From positions 75,215 through 139,214 of the forward strand of contig JAZNZX010000067.1 of the NCBI GenBank assembly GCA_045595185.1: a stretch of DNA of 64,000 nucleotides. Reading direction: 5' to 3'. Shown here piece after piece: positions 50,067 through 59,036 of this stretch. The position numbers and the translations under genes were made by a program. The notes under the pieces are model-generated. The model ran no database searches. It saw nothing but the letters and a program-made list of their open reading frames with translations, and was not told the origin of the DNA. The number at the start of each line of letters is the position of its first letter. Within the stretch, counting starts at the first letter, position 1. The stretch comes from Fimenecus sp045595185 (GTDB lineage: Bacteria; Bacillota; Clostridia; Oscillospirales; Acutalibacteraceae).

Positions 50067-51014
50067 TTATATATGGTCTTTATATCTTTCTGCAGTAATT
50101 ATTCCATCTTCAACATGCAACTTGCAGATTCTTGCATTTCTTGCATCAAAAGCACTTGCGTTAAGTCCGTCATTATAATCACGAGCGTGATAAATTGCGT
50201 ACCATTGACCATCTTCCTTAATCATTGAATGATGTCCTGTACCTTCCTCAAATTCATTTGCCTTGAGAACAGGGAAGTATGTATTATCATCAGGATATTT
50301 CTCAAATTTAATCTTTGTAAGGTCAGTTTCATCAGTTTTTGCTCTTGCATAACCGATATAATATGTAGGCTGTTCAAAGCAGTTTCCGGAATACATAAGA
50401 TAGTGCCAGTCACCCTCCTTAAAGTAGAATGCACCTTCGATAGTATGCCAGTGCTGACCTTTTTTATATCTGTCGCGACGGTAAATATCCTCGTCAAGAG
50501 TAGGCTCAACAACCAAAACAGGGTTTCCTGCAGGTGTGAATGGGTCAAGCATCTTGTCAACGTAAATGCAAGTACCAATTCTTTCACCTTCAAAACGATT
50601 TGCAGAATAAAAAAGGAAAAGTCCTGCCTCATTCTGTACAATATGTGAGTCAATTGAAAACGGGTGAAGAATCTGCTTTGTGCCTGTGAAAGGACCGAGT
50701 GGATTATCAGCAACAGAAACATGCATAGCACCTCTGTGACCACCTTTGTCAGGTGTATCAGTATAAATTTCAATGGAATTATACATATAGAATTTGCCAT
50801 CTAATTCAATAACGCTTGGTGCCCAGAATGAATCGTGATTAGGTACAGTCATAACAACACCATAATATTCCCAACCATCAAAAAGATTGTCTGAATGATA
50901 AGCATAAACGGCATCATGACCTGTAACATAGATGTAATATCTGCCGTTTGATTTTAAAATATATGGGTCAGCCTGACCAACATAATGTGATTTATCAACC
51001 TTTAATAAATGCAT
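50067..51014 (-). CDS. GH43-family glycoside hydrolase
   Basis: The 315-residue protein is a single GH43 five-bladed propeller. The catalytic base is the Asp in GQADPYILKS (~14), the pKa-modulating Asp region is around SFWAPSVIELDG (~62), and the acid is the Glu in TIEGAFYFKEG (~189). It has no signal peptide, so it should act inside the cell on imported oligosaccharides. Arabinofuranosidase, arabinanase or xylosidase activity is possible. Location 2.2 kb from araBAD favours arabinose release. The ATG at 51014 follows GGAGGAAA on the minus strand. Confidence 0.9.
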   Translation of the reverse strand: MHLLKVDKSHYVGQADPYILKSNGRYYIYVTGHDAVYAYHSDNLFDGWEYYGVVMTVPNHDSFWAPSVIELDGKFYMYNSIEIYTDTPDKGGHRGAMHVSVADNPLGPFTGTKQILHPFSIDSHIVQNEAGLFLFYSANRFEGERIGTCIYVDKMLDPFTPAGNPVLVVEPTLDEDIYRRDRYKKGQHWHTIEGAFYFKEGDWHYLMYSGNCFEQPTYYIGYARAKTDETDLTKIKFEKYPDDNTYFPVLKANEFEEGTGHHSMIKEDGQWYAIYHARDYNDGLNASAFDARNARICKLHVEDGIITAERYKDHI

Positions 51015-51124
51015 TTTTATTTCCTCCGAAAGCATAACGATTACCTTTGAATTATATAATGATTATTAAATTATTTCAATAGTAAAAAATAAAATAGACA
51101 TATGTTATTCCAACATTTGGACTA

Positions 51125-51153
51125 TTAACAATATAAATCTCCTCTGTTATACT
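51125..51153 (+). promoter_or_regulatory. Promoter for the SH3-C39 protein
   Basis: TTAACA (51125-51130) and TATACT (51148-51153) are 17 bases apart; GAGGTG precedes the ATG at 51198. Confidence 0.65.
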
Positions 51154-51197
51154 GTGTATGCATATATGCAAAAAAGCAAGTAACAAAGAGGTGACTT

Positions 51198-52169
51198 ATG
51201 AAAAGAATATTATCAATAACTTTAGTAATTACAATAATATTATCACTATTTATATTTCCAATTAAATCCTACGGTGCAACACTGACTTCACAGGCAGGTG
51301 TTGTATCACTTTCAAGTGGCAGACTCAATGTGCGTAAAAGTGCAACAACAGGCAGTACGGTTTTAGCATCATTATCAAATGGGTCATATATTACCTTAAT
51401 ATCAACAAGCGGTGATTGGTATTATGTTGAGTACGCTGACGGTAAATACGGATATTGCCATAAGAATTATATAAAACCTGATTCAGGTAAAACAGCAACA
51501 GTAAGTACAAGCTCAACAGCCTTGAATGTCCGTTCGGGTGCAGGAACAAATTATTCAATAAAGGATTCAGTTCCGAAAGGTGATATTGTGATAATACTTT
51601 CATCATCAAACGGTTGGAGTAAGATTCTTTATGACGGAACAAAAACAGGATATGTAAGCAGTCAATATCTGTCAACATCAACATCTTCCACAACATATTC
51701 AAAAATTTCATTGAACATACCTGATTTTAAACAGACGGATTCCCGTTGGGCGAATGTCCAGATTGGCAGTTCAGGTAAAACAATCGGAAAAATCGGTTGT
51801 GCAACAACAGCAATCGCCATGATAGAATCCTATCGTACAGGAAAAACGATTTACCCTGATGCTATGTCAAAAAAATTAAGCTATTCATCATCAGGTAATC
51901 TTTATTGGCCAAGTGATTATACTGTTGTGACAAGTAGCTCGAATTATTTAAGCAAAATTTATCAAAAGCTTAAAGAGGGTAAGCCTGTACTTTTTGGTGC
52001 AAAAAATTCATCAGGCACTCAACATTGGGTAGTGGTTACAGGTTTTACAGGTGGTAATTCATTAAGTACATCAGGCTTTACAATCAATGACCCGGGAACA
52101 AAATACAGAACAAATCTTCAACAATTTTTAAATGAATATCCTACATTTTATAAATACTTTTATCATTAA
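51198..52169 (+). CDS. Secreted protein with two SH3 domains and a C39-like peptidase domain
   Basis: The 323-residue protein has a signal peptide (residues 1-~28). Two bacterial SH3_3 domains follow: SGRLNVRKSATTGSTVLAS (~36) and STALNVRSGAGTNYS (~103), each with a YGYC/TGYVSSQYL end. The C-terminal part (~175-323) is a C39_2-type papain-like fold: IGCATTAIAMIESY with the candidate Cys (~203), QHWVVVTGF with the His (~277) and TINDPG with the Asn/Asp (~296). Such proteins are usually wall-associated peptidases. It is monocistronic, with its own promoter and terminator. Confidence 0.85.
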   Translation: MKRILSITLVITIILSLFIFPIKSYGATLTSQAGVVSLSSGRLNVRKSATTGSTVLASLSNGSYITLISTSGDWYYVEYADGKYGYCHKNYIKPDSGKTATVSTSSTALNVRSGAGTNYSIKDSVPKGDIVIILSSSNGWSKILYDGTKTGYVSSQYLSTSTSSTTYSKISLNIPDFKQTDSRWANVQIGSSGKTIGKIGCATTAIAMIESYRTGKTIYPDAMSKKLSYSSSGNLYWPSDYTVVTSSSNYLSKIYQKLKEGKPVLFGAKNSSGTQHWVVVTGFTGGNSLSTSGFTINDPGTKYRTNLQQFLNEYPTFYKYFYH

Positions 52170-52176
52170 AATATAT

Positions 52177-52205
52177 AGCCGTATCAGATTTCTGGTACGG
52201 CTTTT
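52177..52205 (+). terminator. Terminator after the SH3-C39 gene
   Basis: AGCCGTATCAGA (52177-52188) pairs with TCTGGTACGGCT (52191-52202) with one wobble, then TTTG. Confidence 0.85.
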
Positions 52206-52275
52206 GTATATGCTAAGATAAAACTGAATTTACTGAACAATCTGTTTAGTATCTGTCCTTTATCTTCATATTGTA

Positions 52276-52304
52276 TTGCAGAAGAAAAAAATTATTGATA
52301 AAAT
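52276..52304 (+). promoter_or_regulatory. Promoter for the large subtilase gene
   Basis: TTGCAG (52276-52281) and TAAAAT (52299-52304) are 17 bases apart with TG one base before the -10. Confidence 0.55.
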
Positions 52305-52366
52305 GTAATATCAAAATTTTTTAATCGTATGATTGTATAACTTATTGATTGAAGAGGTTAAATTTA

Positions 52367-55300
52367 ATGAAAAAAGTATTATCTCTGGTTCTTGTAGTAA
52401 CAGTAGTTTTCATTTCTATTTCTCAAGGTTTGATTGTATTTGCTGAAGATGAATATAACTATGATAATATTCACGATTTTGCTGACGATTTGTCACGAGT
52501 TATCCGTGAAAATAAAATTGATGACTCATCAAGTGGTGCATCTGTTTTAGATGATGTCTTGTTTAAAATGGACCATTTTATTGATAATATGCAATCTTCA
52601 TCTATTTATGATGAATTACATGAAGACGCTTTTGAAACAAAACGATTGATTGTAAAAGCCGACCATCTTGATGACTATCAAGGTGCAATTGATTGTGTCA
52701 GCGGATATAAAAATCTTTATATTTTACAATATGAATCACAATTAGATGCAAAAAAGGCATATGAACACTATCTTACTCGTAAGGATATTGACTATGTGGA
52801 GCCTGACACGATTTATACATCTACTGAGGAGGACCCGGGTATAATAATTCCGAGTGACGAAGCAAACGAATATGATGATGTAACAGCTGCTGCAATCAAG
52901 TGGCTTTCTGATAAAGTCGGTTTTTCAGATATAAAAGAAAAACTTGCTCAAAAAATTGAGGATGACTATGTTCTTGTGGCTGTTATTGACAGTGGTGTTG
53001 ATACTGACCACGAACTCTTGGTTGACAGACTTGTTGAAAGTGATGTAAATTTAAGTGGTTCAGGAAATCAGAACAGTGTTGAAGATGATTATGGTCACGG
53101 TACACATGTTGCAGGTATTGTTGCAATGTGTACACTTGATAATGTAAGCATTAAGCCATATAAAGTCCTTAATAATGAGGGAAAGGGTTCATTGAGCACA
53201 ATTGCAGTTGCTGTTGATATGGCAGTTCTTGACGGTGCAGATGTAATAAATATCAGTATTTCCGGTAAAAATGAAAGCCCGACATTGACCGAATCCATTG
53301 ACAATGCTACTGAAAACGATATAAATGTTGTCGTTGCAGCAGGTAATAATAACTACAATCTTGACAACAGATATGTTTCTCCGGCGTGTATTGAATCTGC
53401 TATTACAGTAAGTGCAACGGATAGGGATGACAAAAAAGCATCATTTTCCAATTATAACGGAACAATTGACATTTGTGCACCGGGAGTTGATATTGAAAGC
53501 AGTTATCTCAATAATACATATATACAGTTAAGCGGTACATCAATGGCAGCACCGCAGGTTTCAGCAGGTCTTGCAATTGTTCAATCAATTTCATTGGATA
53601 TTTCTGCTGAAGAAAGTGAAGAAAAAATAAAGGATTTTGCAATAAAGCTTGTGGAGGAAGAGGGTAAAAACTATTTCGGTGCAGGTCTTCTTTCTCTTAA
53701 GTATTTGGTTGATGGTAAGCCAACCACAGCAAACCCTGTTTTCAGCGTAGAAAGCGGAACATTTGAAGAGACTTTTACAGTTGAAATTACTTGTGCTGAT
53801 GAAGATGCAGAGATTTATTATGTTATTTATGATACTGATTTAGAGTCTGTAAACTGGTTTGACAGCTTTAAGTATGATGGACCGATTACTGTTTCGTATG
53901 ATATGAAAATATCTGCAGTTGCATGGGAAAACGGAGCCTTGCCAAGTGATATTGTAACAGTTGAGTATGATAGAATTGCTCAATCGGAGGAAGATTATTA
54001 CGAAATCAATTCTTTGGGCTATATTACAAATTATTATGGTTCTGAGGCTGATGTTGTTGTACCTGATGTAATTAAAGGAATTAAGGTGAACGGTATCGGT
54101 ATAGGTGCGTTCAAGGATAATAAAAGAACCAAAAATATTATACTTCCTGATTCTTGTACAAACATAAATTCAGCTGCTTTTAAAGATTGTACAGCACTTG
54201 TATCAATTTCCGGTAGTGGGATTAAAACAATATCTGCTAATGCTTTTGAAAATTCGTCAGTCCAGACTGTTGATTTTCCAAATCTTAAAACCATTGGTAT
54301 GTATGCTTTTGCGGGTTGTTCAAATCTTAATTCTGTTACATTCTCAAATGTAGAAACAATTGGCGCGTATGCGTTTACAGAAACACCAAGCCTTGGAGTT
54401 GTGATTTGCGATAATCTCACAGAACTTGGTACAGAAGCCTTTGCACAATCAGGTGTTTCTCTTTTCAGCGCACAAAAGCTTATATCAACAGGTAACAATG
54501 TTTTTGCCGATTGTGTAAATCTTGTTTCTGCATCTATTCCTCAACTTACAGTATTATCACTCGGTACTTTTAAAAACTGTACTGCTCTTAATCAGGTCGA
54601 GCTTCCTGCATTGACAGAAATTAAAGCTAATGCTTTCAGAAATTCTGCAATTGAAGGCTTTGTCGGAATGAATGTAGAGAGTATCGGCAACTATGCCTTT
54701 GCTGAAAACGCACATCTTACAGGTGTAATGTTGCCGAAGGTTACAACAACAGGCACATATGTATTTTCAAATTGTACATCATTACAGGTTGTCAACCTTG
54801 CTAAATTAGTGGAAGTAAATTCCAATTCATTCTCATACTGCGAATCATTAAAAGCTCTTGTTTTGCCAAGTGTTGTTAATGTATTGAGTAATGCTTTCAA
54901 GAATTCATATATTGAATACCTGATGTTTTATAATGTTGAGAGTATCAACAGTTTGCCTGATACACTTAAGGGTATTACTTTACCCGAAACTGCTGTTTCA
55001 ATTTCAGCAACACCGTCAAGCGATTTTACTGTTTATGGATTTGAAGATACATATGCACAGACATATGCAACCAAAAACAATAAAAAGTTTGATGCTGTTC
55101 CCGTAATTTTTGATAACTCATCCGAATATGTTACAACTGATAAAAAGTATATCGTTATTTTTGCTATGGGATACGGTATGCAGTATCAGTGGTACAAAAA
55201 TGACATAGTTTCAAATGTCGGCGGTACTCCTATCGAAGGTGCAACTTATTTCTTCTATGAACCATCACCTGATGACGACTGTGCTGCATATTACTGTGTT

Positions 55301-55756
55301 GTAACAAGTTCTCATAACGGATATTCAGCTACTGAAGTATCATCACCGATTTTGAATGCTGCTGAATATCGTAAGGCAGACTATTCAAAGTACAATAAAC
55401 TGCAGGAAGAAATATACTCTTTGAATCGTGTTTTGTATGATGAGGAGCTTCTTCGTCAACTTGATGAATTGGTGAGTGTTGATATGACAGGTCTTAAACT
55501 GTCACAACAGGATGTTCTTGATAACTATGTTCAGCAGTTGGAAGAAATGCTGACTCTTGTTAAGGAATCTTTTGTATTGGGTGACATTAATCTTGACGGT
55601 ACAGTATCTGCAATTGATGCCCGAATGGTTCTGCTTGCTACTGCTAATCTTAAACAGTTGACCGGTAAACAGGTTTATTCTGCTGATTTGGACGGAAACG
55701 GTGAAATTACTGCTATTGATGCAAGAATGATTTTACAAAAGATAGTTGAAGAATAA
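52367..55756 (+). CDS. Large secreted subtilase with BspA-type LRRs and a dockerin
   Basis: The 1129-residue protein has a signal peptide (~1-30), a propeptide region (~80-160) and an S8 subtilisin domain. The catalytic Asp is in AVIDSGVDTDH (~206), His in GHGTHVAGI (~243) and Ser in SGTSMAAPQ (~390). A chitobiase/HEX-C-like beta domain follows (~455-535), then BspA-type LRR_5 repeats (~555-865), an Ig-like domain (QYQWYKN ... YYCVVT, ~940-985) and a C-terminal type I dockerin. The dockerin has the paired calcium loops GDINLDGTVSAIDARM and ADLDGNGEITAIDARM (~1070-1129). A dockerin suggests docking to a cohesin scaffold. It is monocistronic. GAAGAGG precedes the ATG at 52367. Confidence 0.9.
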   Translation: MKKVLSLVLVVTVVFISISQGLIVFAEDEYNYDNIHDFADDLSRVIRENKIDDSSSGASVLDDVLFKMDHFIDNMQSSSIYDELHEDAFETKRLIVKADHLDDYQGAIDCVSGYKNLYILQYESQLDAKKAYEHYLTRKDIDYVEPDTIYTSTEEDPGIIIPSDEANEYDDVTAAAIKWLSDKVGFSDIKEKLAQKIEDDYVLVAVIDSGVDTDHELLVDRLVESDVNLSGSGNQNSVEDDYGHGTHVAGIVAMCTLDNVSIKPYKVLNNEGKGSLSTIAVAVDMAVLDGADVINISISGKNESPTLTESIDNATENDINVVVAAGNNNYNLDNRYVSPACIESAITVSATDRDDKKASFSNYNGTIDICAPGVDIESSYLNNTYIQLSGTSMAAPQVSAGLAIVQSISLDISAEESEEKIKDFAIKLVEEEGKNYFGAGLLSLKYLVDGKPTTANPVFSVESGTFEETFTVEITCADEDAEIYYVIYDTDLESVNWFDSFKYDGPITVSYDMKISAVAWENGALPSDIVTVEYDRIAQSEEDYYEINSLGYITNYYGSEADVVVPDVIKGIKVNGIGIGAFKDNKRTKNIILPDSCTNINSAAFKDCTALVSISGSGIKTISANAFENSSVQTVDFPNLKTIGMYAFAGCSNLNSVTFSNVETIGAYAFTETPSLGVVICDNLTELGTEAFAQSGVSLFSAQKLISTGNNVFADCVNLVSASIPQLTVLSLGTFKNCTALNQVELPALTEIKANAFRNSAIEGFVGMNVESIGNYAFAENAHLTGVMLPKVTTTGTYVFSNCTSLQVVNLAKLVEVNSNSFSYCESLKALVLPSVVNVLSNAFKNSYIEYLMFYNVESINSLPDTLKGITLPETAVSISATPSSDFTVYGFEDTYAQTYATKNNKKFDAVPVIFDNSSEYVTTDKKYIVIFAMGYGMQYQWYKNDIVSNVGGTPIEGATYFFYEPSPDDDCAAYYCVVTSSHNGYSATEVSSPILNAAEYRKADYSKYNKLQEEIYSLNRVLYDEELLRQLDELVSVDMTGLKLSQQDVLDNYVQQLEEMLTLVKESFVLGDINLDGTVSAIDARMVLLATANLKQLTGKQVYSADLDGNGEITAIDARMILQKIVEE

Positions 55757-55762
55757 AAAATT

Positions 55763-55793
55763 ATGAGCCTTGAATTTTCAAGGCTCATTTTTA
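55763..55793. terminator. Bidirectional terminator overlapping the end of the FliB-like gene
   Basis: ATGAGCCTTGAA (55763-55774) pairs with TTCAAGGCTCAT (55777-55788), then TTTTTA. The right arm includes the last codons and stop of the minus-strand gene. Confidence 0.88.
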
Positions 55794-56710
55794 TATAGAA
55801 ATTCAATAATTTTATCAGTATTTTCGTCTGAATATTCAATTTCCGAAGAAAATAAACGACAATATTCAATAATATCATCGACAGTTAATTCACCGTAATT
55901 TTTTATATGCATTTTAGAAAGGTTTTCAATCATAATGAAGCTTGTTAAAATGAAATATATGATTTCCTTATCATCCTTTGATGTCAGATGTCTGTATGTA
56001 AAATATTTAAGAAGATTTTCAAAATGCTTGTTGAATTTTTCGGGAATTTCAACATCTGAAATATCGGTATCCTTTAATTGAGTTAATAAAACACTCCAAT
56101 AATCATCAAGTCGTTCAAGCGAGATGAATAAATCAACATAATCATCTTTTGAAATATCAGGAATGTGAATTTCGCAAAATGCTGAAACTTGTTTTGTTTT
56201 TTCTGCAAGTGTAGTTGTTTCGTCATTTAATATGTCAAATATTTTTTCTCGGTATTCAAAAAATTCTGTATCATTATTTTGCTCATCATTACCGTCGTCT
56301 GACAATTCAACAAGAGAAAAGGGGATATCCTGAGAAAGAATTATTTGTCCTGCTTCTTCACAACAAAGTCCTAATCCCATTTCAATTCTGTCTGAATAAA
56401 AGTTCCTGAATCTCGGATGGTCATTACAAATCTGACAAAGGGAGTCTTCACCAATATTAAGAATTATATCACATAAATTGTTTTCATTTAAAAATGCACA
56501 ACGACCTTTGCCGTCAAGTCGAAAGCAAGCACAATCATCGTGATATTCAATACCTTCCATAAGTGCTTTGCTGAAATTACCTTTAATGTTTTCATAATGT
56601 GATAATGTTTCTTCATCAATGTCAATTTCCCAACCGATACAACAGTTGTGTCGGCATTTTTGGGCAATACATTTAAAATTTTTATAATAATTCGGAACAA
56701 ATACTTTCAT
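55778..56710 (-). CDS. FliB-like lysine-N-methylase family protein
   Basis: The 310-residue cytoplasmic protein has the FliB family's Cys pattern at the N-terminus: CIAQKCRHNCCIGWEIDID (~14-32), then CACFRLDGKGRCAFL (~61), CDIILNIGEDSLCQICNDHPR (21 residues; CDII and CQICNDHPR, ~80-100) and GLCCEEAG (~112). FliB methylates lysines of flagellin in Salmonella, but the Cys cluster suggests metal or Fe-S binding. No flagellar genes are in the window, so the substrate is unknown. GGAGTT precedes the ATG at 56710 on the minus strand. Confidence 0.85.
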   Translation of the reverse strand: MKVFVPNYYKNFKCIAQKCRHNCCIGWEIDIDEETLSHYENIKGNFSKALMEGIEYHDDCACFRLDGKGRCAFLNENNLCDIILNIGEDSLCQICNDHPRFRNFYSDRIEMGLGLCCEEAGQIILSQDIPFSLVELSDDGNDEQNNDTEFFEYREKIFDILNDETTTLAEKTKQVSAFCEIHIPDISKDDYVDLFISLERLDDYWSVLLTQLKDTDISDVEIPEKFNKHFENLLKYFTYRHLTSKDDKEIIYFILTSFIMIENLSKMHIKNYGELTVDDIIEYCRLFSSEIEYSDENTDKIIEFLYKNEP

Positions 56711-56790
56711 ATAATAACTCCACATTCAATATGTGCTAATTATAAAATAAAAACGGAAGTATTTCAATGAATTTTTATTGTTTATATTCA

Positions 56791-56819
56791 TTGATATTAA
56801 AAATAAACTGTGATAGAAT
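56791..56819 (+). promoter_or_regulatory. Promoter for the MFS-bile salt hydrolase operon
   Basis: TTGATA (56791-56796) and TAGAAT (56814-56819) are 17 bases apart with TG one base before the -10. AAGGAG precedes the ATG at 56848. Confidence 0.65.
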
Positions 56820-56847
56820 ATGTCAAATAAAAATTTAAGGAGTTATT

Positions 56848-58011
56848 ATGACTTTTATTTTAGTGGTAATTTATGTTGTTTTTATATCCTTGGGATTGCC
56901 TGATTCGCTCTTTGGAGCAGCCTGGCCTGTTGTGCATAAGGATTTCGGAATTGAAGAAAGCTTTGCATCACTTTATGGTATAATCACAGGCTTTTGTGTA
57001 GGTGGAGTAAGCTTTATTTCAGGTAAGGTCATACGAAAATTCGGTACACCTTTGGTTACATTTGTTTCAACATTACTTACTGTATGCGGACTTTTTATTA
57101 TGAGTATTTCGCCTAATATTGTAATTATGATGTTAGGTGCAGTTGTTTTGGGCTATGGTGCAGGTGTAATTGATACAGCACTTAACAATTTTGTGTCACT
57201 TCATTATAAAGCACAGCATATGAATTGGCTTCATGCCTTCTGGGGTATTGGTGTTACAATAAGTCCGCTAATTCTATCATTTTTCTTAACTGATGAATTA
57301 GGCTCTTGGCGTAACGGTTATCGTGTAATAGCACTTTTACAGTTATCAATAGCAATTGTTATTCTGTTTTCACTTAAAAAATGGAGAACAGTTAAAGAAC
57401 ATAATGAAACTCAAGAAACAGCGAATGAAAATAAAAAAGGATTATTTGAAATACTTAAAATAAAAGGTGTACTTACAAGTCTTTTATCACAAGGACTTTA
57501 TTGCGGTATGGAGTTTACAATCGGTACTTGGGGTGCATCGTTTCTTGTTCATATTCATACGTTAGCACCTGATGAGGCGGCAAAGTGGATTTCTTTGTAT
57601 TTCTGCGGAATAACAGTAGGCAGAATTATATCAGGCTTTATATCAATGAAGGCATCTGATAACACAATGATTCGTATGGGAATTATAACTTCATTTGTCG
57701 GTATGATTCTTTTAACCCTTCCGATTGGTAAAATTTCACTTTTAGGCTTGTTGCTTATCGGAATTGGCTTTGGACCTGTTTTTCCAAGTATTCTTCATAG
57801 TGTTCCAAGCCGATTTGGTACTGAATATTCTGCTGACATAACAGGATTTCATATGGGCGGTGCATACGGAATTGGCTTTGGTGTTCAGTTGATTTTCGGA
57901 TTTGTGGCAACTGCAACAACATTTGAAATTACAACATTTGTCTTGATGGCACTTGCTGTTGGAACATTTATAGCAAATGAAACAACAATATCTTTAATAA
58001 AGAAAAAATAA
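56848..58011 (+). CDS. MFS permease upstream of the bile salt hydrolase (second paralog)
   Basis: The 387-residue protein has about 12 transmembrane segments and is a paralog of the permease at 38818-39993 (shared SLG.PDSLFG.AWP start and GAG.ID.ALNN.VSLHY block). Fifty-three bases separate it from the choloylglycine hydrolase gene with no terminator or promoter between, so the two are likely one operon. In Lactobacillus johnsonii MFS genes next to a bile salt hydrolase transport conjugated bile salts. That role is suggested here but not shown. Confidence 0.85.
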   Translation: MTFILVVIYVVFISLGLPDSLFGAAWPVVHKDFGIEESFASLYGIITGFCVGGVSFISGKVIRKFGTPLVTFVSTLLTVCGLFIMSISPNIVIMMLGAVVLGYGAGVIDTALNNFVSLHYKAQHMNWLHAFWGIGVTISPLILSFFLTDELGSWRNGYRVIALLQLSIAIVILFSLKKWRTVKEHNETQETANENKKGLFEILKIKGVLTSLLSQGLYCGMEFTIGTWGASFLVHIHTLAPDEAAKWISLYFCGITVGRIISGFISMKASDNTMIRMGIITSFVGMILLTLPIGKISLLGLLLIGIGFGPVFPSILHSVPSRFGTEYSADITGFHMGGAYGIGFGVQLIFGFVATATTFEITTFVLMALAVGTFIANETTISLIKKK

Positions 58012-58064
58012 TTACAATTGAAGTACATATAATAATCAAAAGAATTTTTAAGGATGTGATTATT

Positions 58065-59036
58065 ATGTGTACTTCTGTTTCGTTTTTAACGAAAGACCAC
58101 TATTTTGGCAGAACACTTGATTTGGAATGTTCTTACGATGAAAAAGTGATTATAACGCCAAAAAAATATAATTTACAATTCAGATTATCAAAGGAATTAA
58201 ACAACCACTACGCAATAATCGGTATTGGAACAGTTGTTGACAATTACCCATTATACTATGACGCAACAAATGAAAAAGGCTTGTCAATTGCAGGACTTAA
58301 TTTCCCTGTTTCAGCTAAATATAGTGAAATTGTAAAAGATAAAAATAACATTGGTGTATTTGAACTTATTCCTTGGATTTTAGGGAACTGTGCATCTGTT
58401 GACGAGGCTCGTGAATTGCTTACTGAAACCAATATTGTCAGTATGGATTTTAACGAAAAATATAAGACAGCAGAACTTCATTGGATGATTTCAGATAAGG
58501 ATTATTCAATTGTACTTGAATGTGTCAATGACGGTATGAATATTTATTATAATCCTGTTCATATTCTTACAAACAATCCTGAATTTCCAATGCAGGTATT
58601 TAATCTGAACAACTATATGAATATTACTCGCGAAGAGCCTGAAACAAGATTTGCAGAAGGCTTTGACCTTAATAAATACAGCAGGGGAATGGGTGGCATA
58701 GGTTTACCGGGTGATTCATCCTCAATGTCACGATTTGTTCGAGGTTCATTTACAAGACTTAATTCCATTTGTGGTGAAACAGAAAGTGAAAGTATAAGTC
58801 AGTTTTTTCATATTCTTGATTCAGTATCACAGACAAACGGTTGTGTAAGAGTAAATGATAAATTTGAAAAAACGGTTTATGCTTCTTGTTGCAATACAAA
58901 CAAAGGAATTTACTATTATAAAACTTATGATAACAGTCAACTTTCAGCAGTAGATTTATATCGAGAAAATCTTGACAGAAGCGATTTAATAATTTATAAT
59001 CTCGTTAACGAACAGCAAATAAATTATCTTAATTAA
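58065..59036 (+). CDS. Choloylglycine hydrolase family protein (probable bile salt hydrolase)
   Basis: The 323-residue protein is an Ntn hydrolase. The ATG at 58065 places Cys at position 2 (MCTSVSF), the nucleophile after Met removal. Other family residues are GRTLDLE (Arg, Asp; ~18-24), ATNEKGLSIAGLNFP (~68, Asn), HILTNNPEFPMQ (~165, Asn) and SSMSRFVRGSF (~214, Arg). These match bile salt hydrolases of Gram-positive gut bacteria, which remove glycine or taurine from bile salts. Penicillin V acylase activity is the main alternative. The 3' end of this gene contains a consensus promoter for the downstream pnuC leader. Confidence 0.9.
   Translation: MCTSVSFLTKDHYFGRTLDLECSYDEKVIITPKKYNLQFRLSKELNNHYAIIGIGTVVDNYPLYYDATNEKGLSIAGLNFPVSAKYSEIVKDKNNIGVFELIPWILGNCASVDEARELLTETNIVSMDFNEKYKTAELHWMISDKDYSIVLECVNDGMNIYYNPVHILTNNPEFPMQVFNLNNYMNITREEPETRFAEGFDLNKYSRGMGGIGLPGDSSSMSRFVRGSFTRLNSICGETESESISQFFHILDSVSQTNGCVRVNDKFEKTVYASCCNTNKGIYYYKTYDNSQLSAVDLYRENLDRSDLIIYNLVNEQQINYLN
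58972..59000 (+). promoter_or_regulatory. Perfect-consensus promoter for the pnuC leader
   Basis: TTGACA (58972-58977) and TATAAT (58995-59000) with a 17-base spacer lie inside the last codons of the bile salt hydrolase gene. Transcription would start near 59007, giving a leader of about 130 bases before pnuC. Confidence 0.85.
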
